Shown here piece after piece: positions 20,323 to 27,837 of a DNA stretch of 64,000 nt. Origin of the DNA: Agrobacterium tumefaciens str. B6 (GTDB lineage Bacteria; Pseudomonadota; Alphaproteobacteria; Rhizobiales; Rhizobiaceae). The stretch lies in the NCBI RefSeq assembly GCF_001541315.1, contig NZ_LMVK01000005.1, forward strand, positions 78,529-142,528. The letters run 5' to 3'. The notes beneath the pieces were generated by a model that was not told the origin of the DNA, made no database searches, and saw only the letters and a list, made by a program, of their open reading frames with translations. Positions within the stretch are counted from its first letter, which is position 1. Each line of letters opens with the position of its first letter. The translations under genes were made by a program, and so were the position numbers.

Positions 20323-20999
20323 TGACAACAGGCGAAGAGATTTCCTGGACAAATGCCCGCGCGATCCTGCACGACATTGGCATGGCACACCTAGATTGGG
20401 CGCATGGTGTTGCCGTCAACATCGTGCGGCAGTGCCAGAACACACGGCATCGCCCGACCTACCATCAACAGACGTTTCTGGAGGCAGAATCTCCAGCCCT
20501 TCTGGCGTACCTCGAAAAGCTGGCGTCGTCGGGCGATAGCGTCGGATGGCGGACGCTTCGGGATCGTGTCCAGGTGCATGCTGATACTCTTCGAGATAGC
20601 GACATGCAGCCATGTCGCCGGCCATGGCTGGCGGCAATCTGGCACGCGCTCCCTGAACTGGCTGCGATAGGTCAGTCGATCCTCGACAAGCCGTCAAAAC
20701 CAAAGAGTGTGGCCGATTTCGAAGTCATGCCTGGTTCGGCGGATACAGACTCTGCGTCGGGGAGCGGTGGAGACAAGAAGGGTAGCGCGGGGAAAACCGG
20801 ATCGGCTGGAACGGTGGCGAAACCCTCATCACGGCTGAAGCTGCCGATCGTCGCGGTTATCCTGACTGAAGCCGAAAAGAAGGCGCTCGGCCTCGACAAA
20901 CCCGCCTCGGATGCCGACGCGAGAGATGAGGTCACGCCTGACGGTCCGGACGGGACGAACCACACATCGGGTCAAACAATGTCGGGAGGCCCGAAATGA
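20319..20999 (+). CDS. Unknown protein between relaxase and DotA/TraY-like gene
   Basis: A 226-residue soluble protein. Residues ~1-125 look helical and conserved-like (WTNARAILHDIGMAHLDWAHGVAVNIVRQCQ, then RRPWLAAIWHALPELAAIGQSIL); residues ~130-226 are low-complexity Ser/Gly/Asp/Lys-rich, probably disordered, with one short ordered strand (LPIVAVILTEAEKKALGLD). It overlaps the relaxase stop and the downstream start by 4 bp each (ATGA), so it is translationally coupled to both. I do not recognise it; a relaxosome accessory or coupling role is a guess from position. Confidence 0.6.
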   Translation: MMTTGEEISWTNARAILHDIGMAHLDWAHGVAVNIVRQCQNTRHRPTYHQQTFLEAESPALLAYLEKLASSGDSVGWRTLRDRVQVHADTLRDSDMQPCRRPWLAAIWHALPELAAIGQSILDKPSKPKSVADFEVMPGSADTDSASGSGGDKKGSAGKTGSAGTVAKPSSRLKLPIVAVILTEAEKKALGLDKPASDADARDEVTPDGPDGTNHTSGQTMSGGPK

Positions 21000-22963
21000 T
21001 TGATCTGTTGGCTGAACCGCCGGCCACCGATATCGCATGGCAGATTGTCAACGCGGTGCTGCCGAGTGAGGCGACGACGATGTACGGCCGCGTCCTCCAG
21101 GTCTTCAACTCGGTCCTGTTTTTCCTTGGCGGACTCTTTTTTGCCTACCAAGCTCTTCAGGGCATCGTTGCCTCGGCCCGCACCGGACAGGCGCTCGGCG
21201 AACGATGGCATACCATATGGACGCCATTGCGGGTAGTCGTGGGGCTCGGGCTACTCTTACCGACGCCGCAGACTGGCTTTTCCAGTGTTCATTACCTCCT
21301 TCGGGATTTCGTTGCCCGTCCTGGCATCAATCTCGGCAATGCCTTGTCGAATACGGCCATAACTACCGTCGTGAAGGAGGGCGTCACCATTACGCCCGCC
21401 TCCTCGAACGGGTCTAGCATCGCGATGATGGTGCTGCGGCACGAAGTGTGTGCGGCGGTCTACAACCAGGCGGGCAATCTTTGGGGTTGGAATGCGCGAC
21501 TGTCCGATCCCGAGGGAAATGTATCCGGTCTCGGCATCCTGGGGTACGAAAAGCGGATCACCTGGGCTTACGGTCCCACCTGTGGCCAGTTTTCCGTCAG
21601 TGCGCTTGATGATCGCGCCACATTCTCGAACGCAAGGCGAGAAGCTATAAAGATGTTCGTAAACGCGTTCCGCGCGGAGTCCGGCAGATATGCCCAGCTT
21701 GCCGCCGAAACCTCCGGGCTATCGTCCGCTGGTGCTGCGGCGAAGGCGGTGACATCCAATGTGCTATCGCCCGATCTCGTCCAGCGCATCCGCTCAATGG
21801 GAGCCGCCTATGATCGTGCGATGACGGCAGCCGCAAAGGAAGAGGCAAAGACCGTCGCGACCGCCTCCCGTGACGCTCTTGTAAGGGATGCCCGTGAACA
21901 GGGGTTCCTGACCACGGGCATGTACTGGAGCACTCTGGCGCAGGTTTCTGAAATCACGACGGCGATGACGAACGAACGGCCCGAGGATACACCGCCCCGT
22001 ATTGATGGCGACTTCGGTGAAGCGATCCAGAAAGCGTTCGACGTGCTTCGCTTGCAGGTGTCGGGCGAAGCGGAACGGCAGGCGTTGAGCGCCAACGATT
22101 TCGCGGCAGCCGGCGACGAGACTGCTGACCCCGCCACGAAAATCATCGCGCCGATATCGCGCTCGATCATCGAATGGGCCGCGACGTCCGCTGATGATGG
22201 GCAGCCTCGTGATGAGATGGGCATTCTGGTTTCGTCGGGTCATGCGATGATGGCGGGTGTCTCCGCCGCCATCGCCGCGGGTGGTGTGATCGCGGGCGTT
22301 GCAGGGAACAAGGTCGCTGAGTTCTTCGGAGCGGCGGCAATTGACTACTTCCTCGACTGGTCGAGGTTCGCCATCATTCCTGTGTGGATCATGGGTGCGC
22401 TCAGGGCCTACGTGATCCCCATTATGCCGCATGTTTTCATGCTGGTGTCCGGCGTGGCCCTGCTCGTTTCCGTGATGGAGGCGATGGTTGCCCTGACGAT
22501 CTGGTGCCTTCGCTGGCTAAAACTCGACGGCAACGATGATTTCGCGGGAGACAGCGTCAAGCTCGGTCTTCTGTTTCTCGTCAATATCTTCCTGCGGCCG
22601 GCATTGGCAATGCTCGCGGTGTTCGCTGCCTATGGGGTTTTTAATCCTGTCCTCGGAATGCTGGACCGTCTGTGGGCAACCGCTTTCCTCGCGCAATCGG
22701 GCGGGCACATTGTCGGCCTTCCCGGTTACATCGTGATGACCTTCGGGCAGACGTACATGATCTGGTACGTCGTTCTCAAGACCTACGGGCAGATATGGGC
22801 TCTTCCTGACCGAGTTCTGGCCTGGTCCGGTCAAAGCACGTCCTACGGCGAATCCGGGCTCGTTTCCGGTGCGTTCGGCGGAATGATCGCAGTTGCCGGA
22901 CGCGGGATGATGCCCAAGACTATTCTTCCAGGGCTTTCGAAAAAGGGAGGAAAACCGAAATGA
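20996..22963 (+). CDS. DotA/TraY-family integral membrane protein
   Basis: A 655-residue polytopic protein. Two hydrophobic segments near the N-terminus (residues ~35-57, VFNSVLFFLGGLFFAYQALQ; ~79-93, PLRVVVGLGLLLPTP), a ~300-residue hydrophilic region that may be periplasmic, then about five helices from residue ~418 on (MMAGVSAAIAAGGVIAG, FAIIPVWIMGALRAYV, PHVFMLVSGVALLVSVMEA, LGLLFLVNIFLRPALAML, IVMTFGQTYMIWYVV). The ARTGQALGERWHTIWTPLR motif and this topology are those of DotA/TraY, a component of type IVB/I-type conjugation systems. No other core Dot/Icm component is nearby, so here it may serve mobilisation, entry exclusion or envelope attachment. Confidence 0.8.
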   Translation: MIDLLAEPPATDIAWQIVNAVLPSEATTMYGRVLQVFNSVLFFLGGLFFAYQALQGIVASARTGQALGERWHTIWTPLRVVVGLGLLLPTPQTGFSSVHYLLRDFVARPGINLGNALSNTAITTVVKEGVTITPASSNGSSIAMMVLRHEVCAAVYNQAGNLWGWNARLSDPEGNVSGLGILGYEKRITWAYGPTCGQFSVSALDDRATFSNARREAIKMFVNAFRAESGRYAQLAAETSGLSSAGAAAKAVTSNVLSPDLVQRIRSMGAAYDRAMTAAAKEEAKTVATASRDALVRDAREQGFLTTGMYWSTLAQVSEITTAMTNERPEDTPPRIDGDFGEAIQKAFDVLRLQVSGEAERQALSANDFAAAGDETADPATKIIAPISRSIIEWAATSADDGQPRDEMGILVSSGHAMMAGVSAAIAAGGVIAGVAGNKVAEFFGAAAIDYFLDWSRFAIIPVWIMGALRAYVIPIMPHVFMLVSGVALLVSVMEAMVALTIWCLRWLKLDGNDDFAGDSVKLGLLFLVNIFLRPALAMLAVFAAYGVFNPVLGMLDRLWATAFLAQSGGHIVGLPGYIVMTFGQTYMIWYVVLKTYGQIWALPDRVLAWSGQSTSYGESGLVSGAFGGMIAVAGRGMMPKTILPGLSKKGGKPK

Positions 22964-23133
22964 AGAAACTCATGGTCTGGACGGCTTCTGGATTTGGTTT
23001 GGCACTGGCCTGCGGCTTGTCGGGGCTGCCGCACCTGTCGGCCACGGTCATCACGCTGACCGCATTTTGCGCCGTGCCGGCGCTCCTTGTTGTGGCGCTT
23101 GATGTCCTGTCTCGCAGAGGAGTGGTGCGATGA
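22960..23133 (+). CDS. 57-aa two-helix membrane peptide
   Basis: ATG at 22960 overlaps the DotA/TraY-like stop (ATGA) and its own TGA overlaps the next ATG at 23130. The peptide begins MKKLMVWTASGFGLALACG, continues LPHLSATVITLTAFCAVPALLVVALDVL and ends SRRGVVR. That gives two hydrophobic helices (residues ~5-22 and ~28-50) and a basic tail. The overlap on both sides and the preceding GGGAGG make it a confident small gene. It may be an assembly partner of the DotA/TraY-like protein. Confidence 0.7.
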   Translation: MKKLMVWTASGFGLALACGLSGLPHLSATVITLTAFCAVPALLVVALDVLSRRGVVR

Positions 23134-23471
23134 GGGGCGTAATAATCGCCGTTATCCTTGCGGCAATCTCCACGGGAAACGCCAGTGCTGAAACCTTCCG
23201 GTTTCCCGCCTCGGCACGGGCGGCTTACGGTGTCCCGCAAGTCGACATTGCCATGTCCGTCTACATGCACCCGGATTGCGCGGGCCGTTGGTCCGTAGAT
23301 TACCCGGCAGGCTTCGCGTTTCGACGCGCTGGTCCAAATGGCGGGAACCTCTACGGCAACCCAGGCCGAGGAACATATGACGTCGCCCTCAAAACAGAAG
23401 CCTGTCCGTCGCGGGGGTCTGATTACGTTGAGCCGGCCCGCATGACCTGGCACAAAGTTGTCGTCTACTGA
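23130..23471 (+). CDS. Small exported protein of the mobilisation operon
   Basis: A 113-residue protein with a signal peptide (MRGVIIAVILAAISTGNASA, cleavage after ASA). The mature ~93 residues include two Cys (HPDCAGRW and EACPSRG) that could form a disulfide, and many aromatic residues, suggesting a small beta-rich periplasmic domain. No family is recognised. Its ATG overlaps the stop of the 57-aa membrane peptide. Secretion plus operon position suggests a role in the envelope part of the transfer module. Confidence 0.65.
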   Translation: MRGVIIAVILAAISTGNASAETFRFPASARAAYGVPQVDIAMSVYMHPDCAGRWSVDYPAGFAFRRAGPNGGNLYGNPGRGTYDVALKTEACPSRGSDYVEPARMTWHKVVVY

Positions 23472-23480
23472 GGAGGACCC

Positions 23481-23846
23481 ATGAAAACGATCCTGACCAC
23501 CATTTTCCTCGCCTTGGCGACCTTATCGGCTAACGCCGGATCACTCTTGCAGCCGCCTGCCGACGCACTGCGCGTGGAGTTCACCAGTCCCGACACCTCG
23601 CCGACCGAACGCCTGAAGGCGGGTCAGCCGCTGACTGTGGGTGTCGTCGTCACGAGGTCGACGGGGGCTGTCCAGATCGTGCCGACGGCAACGCCGGACT
23701 GGATGGCCTTCAATCCGAAGACCCACCAATTTTCAGGGGTCCCCGTAGAAGGCGAGGATGAACTCGCCGTGCGGGTGACTGATGCCGGAACGGGGCAGAC
23801 GGCGACGGGCATCCTCTCTTTCGCCATTAAAGGCGTCGCAGAGTAA
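23481..23846 (+). CDS. Exported putative Ig-fold (He_PIG-like) protein
   Basis: A 121-residue protein with a signal peptide (MKTILTTIFLALATLSANAG, cleavage after ANA). Residues ~45-115 resemble one cadherin/Ig-like putative domain (He_PIG type): GQPLTVGVVVTRS ... PDWMAFNPKTHQFSGVPVEGEDELAVRVTDAGTGQTATG, with the diagnostic W/L-x-F-N-x-x-T-x-x-F-x-G-x-P pattern. Such domains bind carbohydrate or protein partners outside the cytoplasm. It starts 9 bp after the previous stop with GAGGAGG before its ATG, and is the last gene before a strong terminator. Confidence 0.7.
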   Translation: MKTILTTIFLALATLSANAGSLLQPPADALRVEFTSPDTSPTERLKAGQPLTVGVVVTRSTGAVQIVPTATPDWMAFNPKTHQFSGVPVEGEDELAVRVTDAGTGQTATGILSFAIKGVAE

Positions 23847-24134
23847 GTTTTAAAATACATCTTACAACTTACTGTTTTTAACGCGGTAATCGCATTTTCC
23901 TGTCGACGCGCCGACGTGGCCCCGGCATCCTTAAATCATCGAAGGGACGCAAGGAACTTCGGTTATTATCTTTCCCCATGAGGGATTAGGAGAGATCAGG
24001 TCTTTGACTTGAAATGTCCGGTATCGTTCCCTGCGAGGGATCATTTCGACCGCCGAAGGCGGCTCTGAAATATGTGGTGTTATCGGAATTTAAACTGACG
24101 AGACTACCGTTGACCGCCTTGCATGCGGATTTGG
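23847..24134. other. Operon 3' region with small hairpins, no gene
   Basis: It holds a CCGCC-GAA-GGCGG hairpin (about 24051-24063) and a CCCTGCGAGGG palindrome, but no supported coding frame; the one longer frame (24014-24259) runs through the terminator and into the methyltransferase 3' end. Confidence 0.4.
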
Positions 24135-24163
24135 AAAGGGCGGCAGAAATGCCGCCCTTTTTT
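24135..24163 (+). terminator. Terminator of the mobilisation operon
   Basis: AAAGGGCGGC-AGAAAT-GCCGCCCTTT, a perfect 10-bp stem followed by further T residues. It lies between the end of the plus-strand operon and the 3' end of the convergent methyltransferase gene. Confidence 0.85.
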
Positions 24164-24190
24164 GGGATCGTCGGTCAAACTTCATCCCCC

Positions 24191-25561
24191 TTAACGCGTC
24201 ATGTGAAAATCCATGACGTCATCGGGTGCATCGCCCTGTTCCGACTGGTGCCAACTTGAAGTGACGCCCTGCATCAACTCCTTGAGATCGATCGGGCGCG
24301 GACGGCGGCGCTCAACTCCACCCTGCACGGGTTCCGGGTTATTACCGTTGCGGGCGTTTTCAAAGGCGCGGTAATGGCGCAATGCCTGACGAAGCTCGGA
24401 TTTGGTGCCGTTGGACAGGGCTTCGAAGCCTGACGCGCTTTCCAAGGCCGCGATCTCCAAGGCTTCATTCTCGAAGGTGCGGCCCAAAAGCATATAGCGG
24501 GCGCGCCCAAGGCTCGACTTGATGTTGCGTGCGGTTGCGCGTGAGCGCTGGTTGCCACGAACAAGCCACTGCATGAAGCGTTCCTCGGTCTTCGGAGAAA
24601 TCTTTCCCGTTTGACGGTCGAGGATGACCTTTCCGATGATTTCGGCAGCCGTTGGCGGGACGGCGTTGGCGATCATCACCATGATGCGGCGCTTGTTTTT
24701 CGAACACCATTTCCAGCCCTCGGGAAACCCCTGGATACGGGACAGGAATTTCTGGTGGCCAACAGCTGCGTCTTCCAGCGGAGCACTGTCGTTCGGGTGT
24801 GCCTCGTACTTTGCCTTCAGCGCTGCCGACGGCGGTTCGCCTGACGTTCTGGTAATAGTCGCGTAGGGCTCATCAACGCTACGGACGGCACGGCCGGCGC
24901 GAAGCGGCCGCGTGTAGATGTGTCCTTTCACAACGATATCGAGATTGTATTCCGGTCGCCACTGGTTCTCCGCAGTCGGCATTTCGCCCATCGCTTTGGT
25001 GAATTCCCGCCGCACGGATTTCGGTACGTCGGTGGCGGCATCCGCGATTGCGCCTTCAATGAACCCATCACGTTCGCCGAGACGTCCCACGACGATCAGA
25101 CGACGTCGCGCCTCTGGCGTATTGTAGTAGGAAAAATCGACCCGGCACTCTGAGATGCCGTAGCCAGCTTTCTTGAGCATGGCTCGTGCCTCGGCCCACG
25201 ATTGGGAGCGTGCGGCTTGGACGACGTTTTCCATGATGAACCACTCAGGGCGCACCGCCGCGATGGTGATCGCATACGCCAGGGTCAGTCGGGCGTTCTT
25301 GCCCTCGGCACGCTTGCCGGCCACGGAGAAGTCCTGACATGGAGGGCCACCCGCGATGAGGTCGGGTTTCAGGTCCACGATATCCGGGATAATGCTGAGA
25401 AGATCGGACAGGTCACGCTGATGAACGTGGTCGCCAATGTTCGTGCGGTAGGTCTCGACCGCGTCCGGCATGCTGTCATAAGCAGCGACGACATCAAAGC
25501 CAGCGCGCTTGAGACCAAGCGACATACCGCCCGCACCACAGAAAAGTTCAACAACCTTCAT
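24191..25561 (-). CDS. C5 cytosine DNA methyltransferase (solitary)
   Basis: A 456-residue DNA (cytosine-5) methyltransferase. Motif I VVELFCGAGGMSLGLKRAGF, motif IV GGPPCQDFS with the catalytic Cys, motif VI IMENVV, motif VIII TPEARRRLIVVG and motif X NAVPPTAAEIIGKV are in order, with a target-recognition region between VIII and X. About 110 extra C-terminal residues of helical character follow (SRATARNIKSSLGRARY ...). The frame opens at 25591, but the ATG at 25561 (MKVVELF) has GGAAG upstream and is the usual family start. No endonuclease is adjacent, so it is orphan: a maintenance or anti-restriction role for the element is likely. Confidence 0.92.
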   Translation of the reverse strand: MKVVELFCGAGGMSLGLKRAGFDVVAAYDSMPDAVETYRTNIGDHVHQRDLSDLLSIIPDIVDLKPDLIAGGPPCQDFSVAGKRAEGKNARLTLAYAITIAAVRPEWFIMENVVQAARSQSWAEARAMLKKAGYGISECRVDFSYYNTPEARRRLIVVGRLGERDGFIEGAIADAATDVPKSVRREFTKAMGEMPTAENQWRPEYNLDIVVKGHIYTRPLRAGRAVRSVDEPYATITRTSGEPPSAALKAKYEAHPNDSAPLEDAAVGHQKFLSRIQGFPEGWKWCSKNKRRIMVMIANAVPPTAAEIIGKVILDRQTGKISPKTEERFMQWLVRGNQRSRATARNIKSSLGRARYMLLGRTFENEALEIAALESASGFEALSNGTKSELRQALRHYRAFENARNGNNPEPVQGGVERRRPRPIDLKELMQGVTSSWHQSEQGDAPDDVMDFHMTR

Positions 25562-25731
25562 TCGATCTTCCTTTCCCGACGCCCGGTTCACCCGCTGTGT
25601 AGCGGTGGCGCGTTAATGGAAGTCCGAAAAAACCGTTAAAGGTTTAGCGAAGGTGTAAATTTTTGGATGTCGAAATTAAACACCCATCACCCAATTCTAC
25701 ATGATGCTGATACGGGCAAGGTGCCCGCCAT

Positions 25732-25950
25732 TTAATGCCTCTCTTCGTGGTGCCCGATTTCGCTGATCAGTTCCCATGCATCGCCAAGAGCCGCGTGGAC
25801 TCTCTCCATCTTTTTCGCGACCGCTGTCCCGCTTGGTGTTCCGAGGTCGGAAAAGCGGGCTGCTATAGAACCGACCTCATTGCGAAGACGACAATATGTG
25901 TCGTGGTTCATGGGGAATTTTTCGACTGATATATCGGAGAATTTGGTCAT
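25732..25950 (-). CDS. Unknown 72-aa protein
   Basis: A 72-residue soluble protein, largely helical (MTKFSDISVEKFPMNHDTYCRLRNEVGSIAARFSDLG ... KKMERVHAALGDAWELISEIGHHEERH). An alternative start is the second Met (25911). It is one of a string of small minus-strand genes upstream of the solitary methyltransferase. No family recognised; function unknown. Confidence 0.5.
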   Translation of the reverse strand: MTKFSDISVEKFPMNHDTYCRLRNEVGSIAARFSDLGTPSGTAVAKKMERVHAALGDAWELISEIGHHEERH

Positions 25951-25966
25951 GATTTTTCACGTGCTC

Positions 25967-26125
25967 TCATGTTGAAAGGCGAACGTAAGCAGTCGCAAGC
26001 GAATTTGCCGCGCCGTAAACAATCATGGCGGCACCCAAGAAGTTGAAGACTCTATTTTGCCAGCGCGAACAGAGACTGTTGTCGCCAATGATAGCCAAAC
26101 CGAGAAAAAGGAGGAGCACATCCAT
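25967..26125 (-). CDS. 52-aa two-helix membrane peptide
   Basis: ATG at 26125 to TGA at 25967, preceded on the minus strand by GAGGAAGGTGG. The peptide has a hydrophobic N-terminal helix (MDVLLLFLGLAIIG), a polar turn with Cys and Arg (DNSLCSRWQNRV) and a second apolar helix (FNFLGAAMIVYGAANSLATAY). It lies 14 bp after the stop of the 112-aa gene and 16 bp before the next start, fitting an operon. Function unknown. Confidence 0.6.
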   Translation of the reverse strand: MDVLLLFLGLAIIGDNSLCSRWQNRVFNFLGAAMIVYGAANSLATAYVRLST

Positions 26126-26139
26126 ATCGTCCACCTTCC

Positions 26140-26478
26140 TCAGACCTCTGTCTCTACGGATTGCGCTCCCGCAGACCCGAATGCCGCTGCCAGAAAACGG
26201 TCACGTGCCGCCTCGGCCTTCTCCCCAGCCCGGATTACGTCCTCCATGTCGCTAAAGTCACATTCAAACTCTATCGCGTAGCTTCCAAGATGCTGGCGCA
26301 GTACGCGACGGGCATCCTCATTGCCTTGGCCATCGCTTCCAACGAGATCGAACCGAACGCAGCTTTCGCTTGGGATGTTCTCAATGATGGGCTCGACCCA
26401 TTCGAAGTTGCCTGCTGAATCGACAATCGCCAGTTTTCCGTCGAAGCCGAAGTCGTCGAATTTGAATTTCGTGTTCAT
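26140..26478 (-). CDS. Unknown acidic 112-aa protein
   Basis: A 112-residue acidic, soluble protein: MNTKFKFDDFGFDGKLAIVDSAGNFEWVEPIIENIPSES, then a helical C-terminal part (FSDMEDVIRAGEKAEAARDRFLAAAFG). Its ATG overlaps by 4 bp (ATGA) the stop of the upstream ribbon-helix-helix gene, so the two are translationally coupled. In toxin-antitoxin and plasmid-control loci such a partner is common, but this one shows no toxin motif and its acidic character could instead suit a DNA mimic. No family recognised. Confidence 0.6.
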   Translation of the reverse strand: MNTKFKFDDFGFDGKLAIVDSAGNFEWVEPIIENIPSESCVRFDLVGSDGQGNEDARRVLRQHLGSYAIEFECDFSDMEDVIRAGEKAEAARDRFLAAAFGSAGAQSVETEV

Positions 26479-26642
26479 GCATGTTTTCCTTGTTGGATGG
26501 CTTTTTGAACGAGGGTAGTGACAATCTCCCGGATCGTCATTTCGCGTTGCGCGGCGTGAACCTTCAACGCTGTCAGCGTTCCGGTAGGAAGGTCCACGCT
26601 TAGCCGCTCTCGCGGATGTCCATTCTTCAGTCTTTTGGTCAC
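26475..26642 (-). CDS. 55-aa ribbon-helix-helix protein
   Basis: GTG start at 26642 overlapping the upstream gene's TGA, stop at 26475 overlapping the next ATG. The protein begins MTKRLKNGHPRERLSVDLPT and continues GTLTALKVHAAQREMTIREI, then VTTLVQKAIQ. A basic strand (RLSVDLP) followed by two helices is the Arc/CopG ribbon-helix-helix pattern of DNA-binding repressors. It probably autoregulates this small-gene operon. The double 4-bp overlap gives strong support despite the short length. Confidence 0.7.
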   Translation of the reverse strand: MTKRLKNGHPRERLSVDLPTGTLTALKVHAAQREMTIREIVTTLVQKAIQQGKHA

Positions 26643-26911
26643 GCCATTGCCTCCTCGACTTTCTCTACTGCCTCAACGACATCCGATTGGATTGCCTCAA
26701 GGAGACCGATTGCGTCCTCCAAGGCTCCGATCGCCGCATTAGCCGCCTCACCTCGTGCACTTTCGCCGATGCTGGACGGCATCGCAGCGAGGTATTCGTC
26801 CTCTTCGTCCCTCAGCACCTCGATGTCGTATTTCAGTTCTTCGATAACAGCTTCGATCGGCCGAATTTGATCCAGCAGTTTCCGAAGACTTTTCCGTCTG
26901 GCCTTGTTCAT
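26639..26911 (-). CDS. Small coiled-coil protein (phage/plasmid type)
   Basis: A 90-residue acidic helical protein: MNKARRKSLRKLLDQIRPIEAVIEELKYDIEVLRDEEDEYLAAMPSSIGE ..., predicted as two long helices forming a hairpin. The DEEDEYLAAMPSSIGES segment recalls a small protein family with a D/E-rich helix followed by MPENLQ(G)S found in phages and plasmids; the role of that family is not known to me. The frame is open to 27070, but MNKARRK at 26911 with AAGGGA upstream is the sensible start. The stop overlaps the ribbon-helix-helix GTG. Confidence 0.6.
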   Translation of the reverse strand: MNKARRKSLRKLLDQIRPIEAVIEELKYDIEVLRDEEDEYLAAMPSSIGESARGEAANAAIGALEDAIGLLEAIQSDVVEAVEKVEEAMA

Positions 26912-27099
26912 TGCATTCCCTTTTCGTTGGCCTTCGGGCAAAGCTTTTCCGCCGCGCAAAGCCACGTTGTTCGTTGATTTTGTTTCCATTTTCAGGAGTA
27001 CATATGGGTGGAGAAGTGCGTTTGTGACTGTCCACATACACAGTGTTCGTCCATTCGAATCGCTGTGCAAGATGGAAAATGTGCCGACGGCGAAGTTTT

Positions 27100-27405
27100 T
27101 TACGACACCAGAACAGGGCCGCTGACGATGCGACGGATAGCTTCCTCGACAGCTGCTACAGCTTCCTCCCGGGTATGGACAATACCATTTGCAAGGGAGC
27201 GGAGGCGTTTCGGAAATCCATTCTCATCCCGTGACTGAATGTCTGGAATGTCGACGGAATAAACCCATCGGGCATCGGGGCACTTCTGGAGCTCTTCCAT
27301 CCAGGCACACAGCGGGTACGGATATGAAGGGTGATCGACCTCGGCGGCGTCATAAACCGCGTACTCGTGTTCGGCATTGTACCAGTCTATCGCGATTGCC
27401 GTCAT
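27100..27405 (-). CDS. Unknown acidic 101-aa protein
   Basis: A 101-residue soluble protein: MTAIAIDWYNAEHEYAVYDAAEVDHPSYPYPLCAWMEELQKCPDARWVYSVDIPDIQSRDENG ... TREEAVAAVEEAIRRIVSG. An N-terminal beta-rich half is followed by one amphipathic helix. Its ATG overlaps the stop of the 54-aa membrane peptide (ATGA), so it is coupled to it. No recognised family; the acidic, compact composition is typical of small phage or plasmid proteins. Confidence 0.55.
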   Translation of the reverse strand: MTAIAIDWYNAEHEYAVYDAAEVDHPSYPYPLCAWMEELQKCPDARWVYSVDIPDIQSRDENGFPKRLRSLANGIVHTREEAVAAVEEAIRRIVSGPVLVS

Positions 27406-27566
27406 ACGTGCCTCCTGATGAGCTTACCAACGATCAGCAACGGTAACACGATCCAAAAAGCGAGGCTGCCCGCCTCCATCACTTCCGGTGCTTTGATGGC
27501 GGCTGTGTGCAGGATTGCAAAGGCTGCCATGGCGATCGGCAGCCAGAGGACTCGTAAAACAAGCAT
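27402..27566 (-). CDS. 54-aa two-helix membrane peptide
   Basis: ATG at 27566, stop TGA at 27402-27404 overlapping the next ATG. The peptide starts MLVLRVLWLPIAMAAFAILH, continues TAAIKAPEVMEAGSLAFWIV and ends LPLLIVGKLIRRHV: two hydrophobic helices and a basic end. It resembles in size and layout the 52-aa and 57-aa peptides elsewhere in the island. Function unknown; possibilities include small accessory membrane proteins or inhibitors. Confidence 0.6.
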   Translation of the reverse strand: MLVLRVLWLPIAMAAFAILHTAAIKAPEVMEAGSLAFWIVLPLLIVGKLIRRHV

Positions 27567-27597
27567 GTCGTTTTTCCTTCATGTGGGAATGTGGGTT

Positions 27598-27837
27598 TCA
27601 AGTGCGCGAAAAGCGTCGAAACGCCTGGATACCATTGCGCTGGATTTCCTGTTTCATGTCGTCGGCAGCTCCGGGCAGACGGGACTTCCCGATAAGGCGG
27701 CGTACGGACGTCGCTTTCTCGACCCTGTAGATGGATGCCACGTAGCAAAGGAGGCTGCCGCACGGTGCCCGCTCGTTAACCTCCTCGATCATAAGATTGA
27801 AGGTCAGACCCGGAATGAGTGTGGTCTTTACGGCCAT
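27598..27837 (-). CDS. Unknown basic 79-aa protein
   Basis: A 79-residue protein (MAVKTTLIPGLTFNLMIEEVNERAPCGSLLCYVASIYRVEKATSVRRLIGKSRLPGAADDMKQEIQRNGIQAF), with a beta-like N-terminus and a basic C-terminus. GAGG lies upstream of the ATG. It is the first gene of the small-gene string, 31 bp before the 54-aa peptide. No family recognised. Confidence 0.45.
   Translation of the reverse strand: MAVKTTLIPGLTFNLMIEEVNERAPCGSLLCYVASIYRVEKATSVRRLIGKSRLPGAADDMKQEIQRNGIQAFRRFSRT

Noticed and set aside
24014..24259. 81-codon plus-strand frame
   Set aside because: It runs through the strong terminator at 24135 and into the 3' end of the methyltransferase gene.
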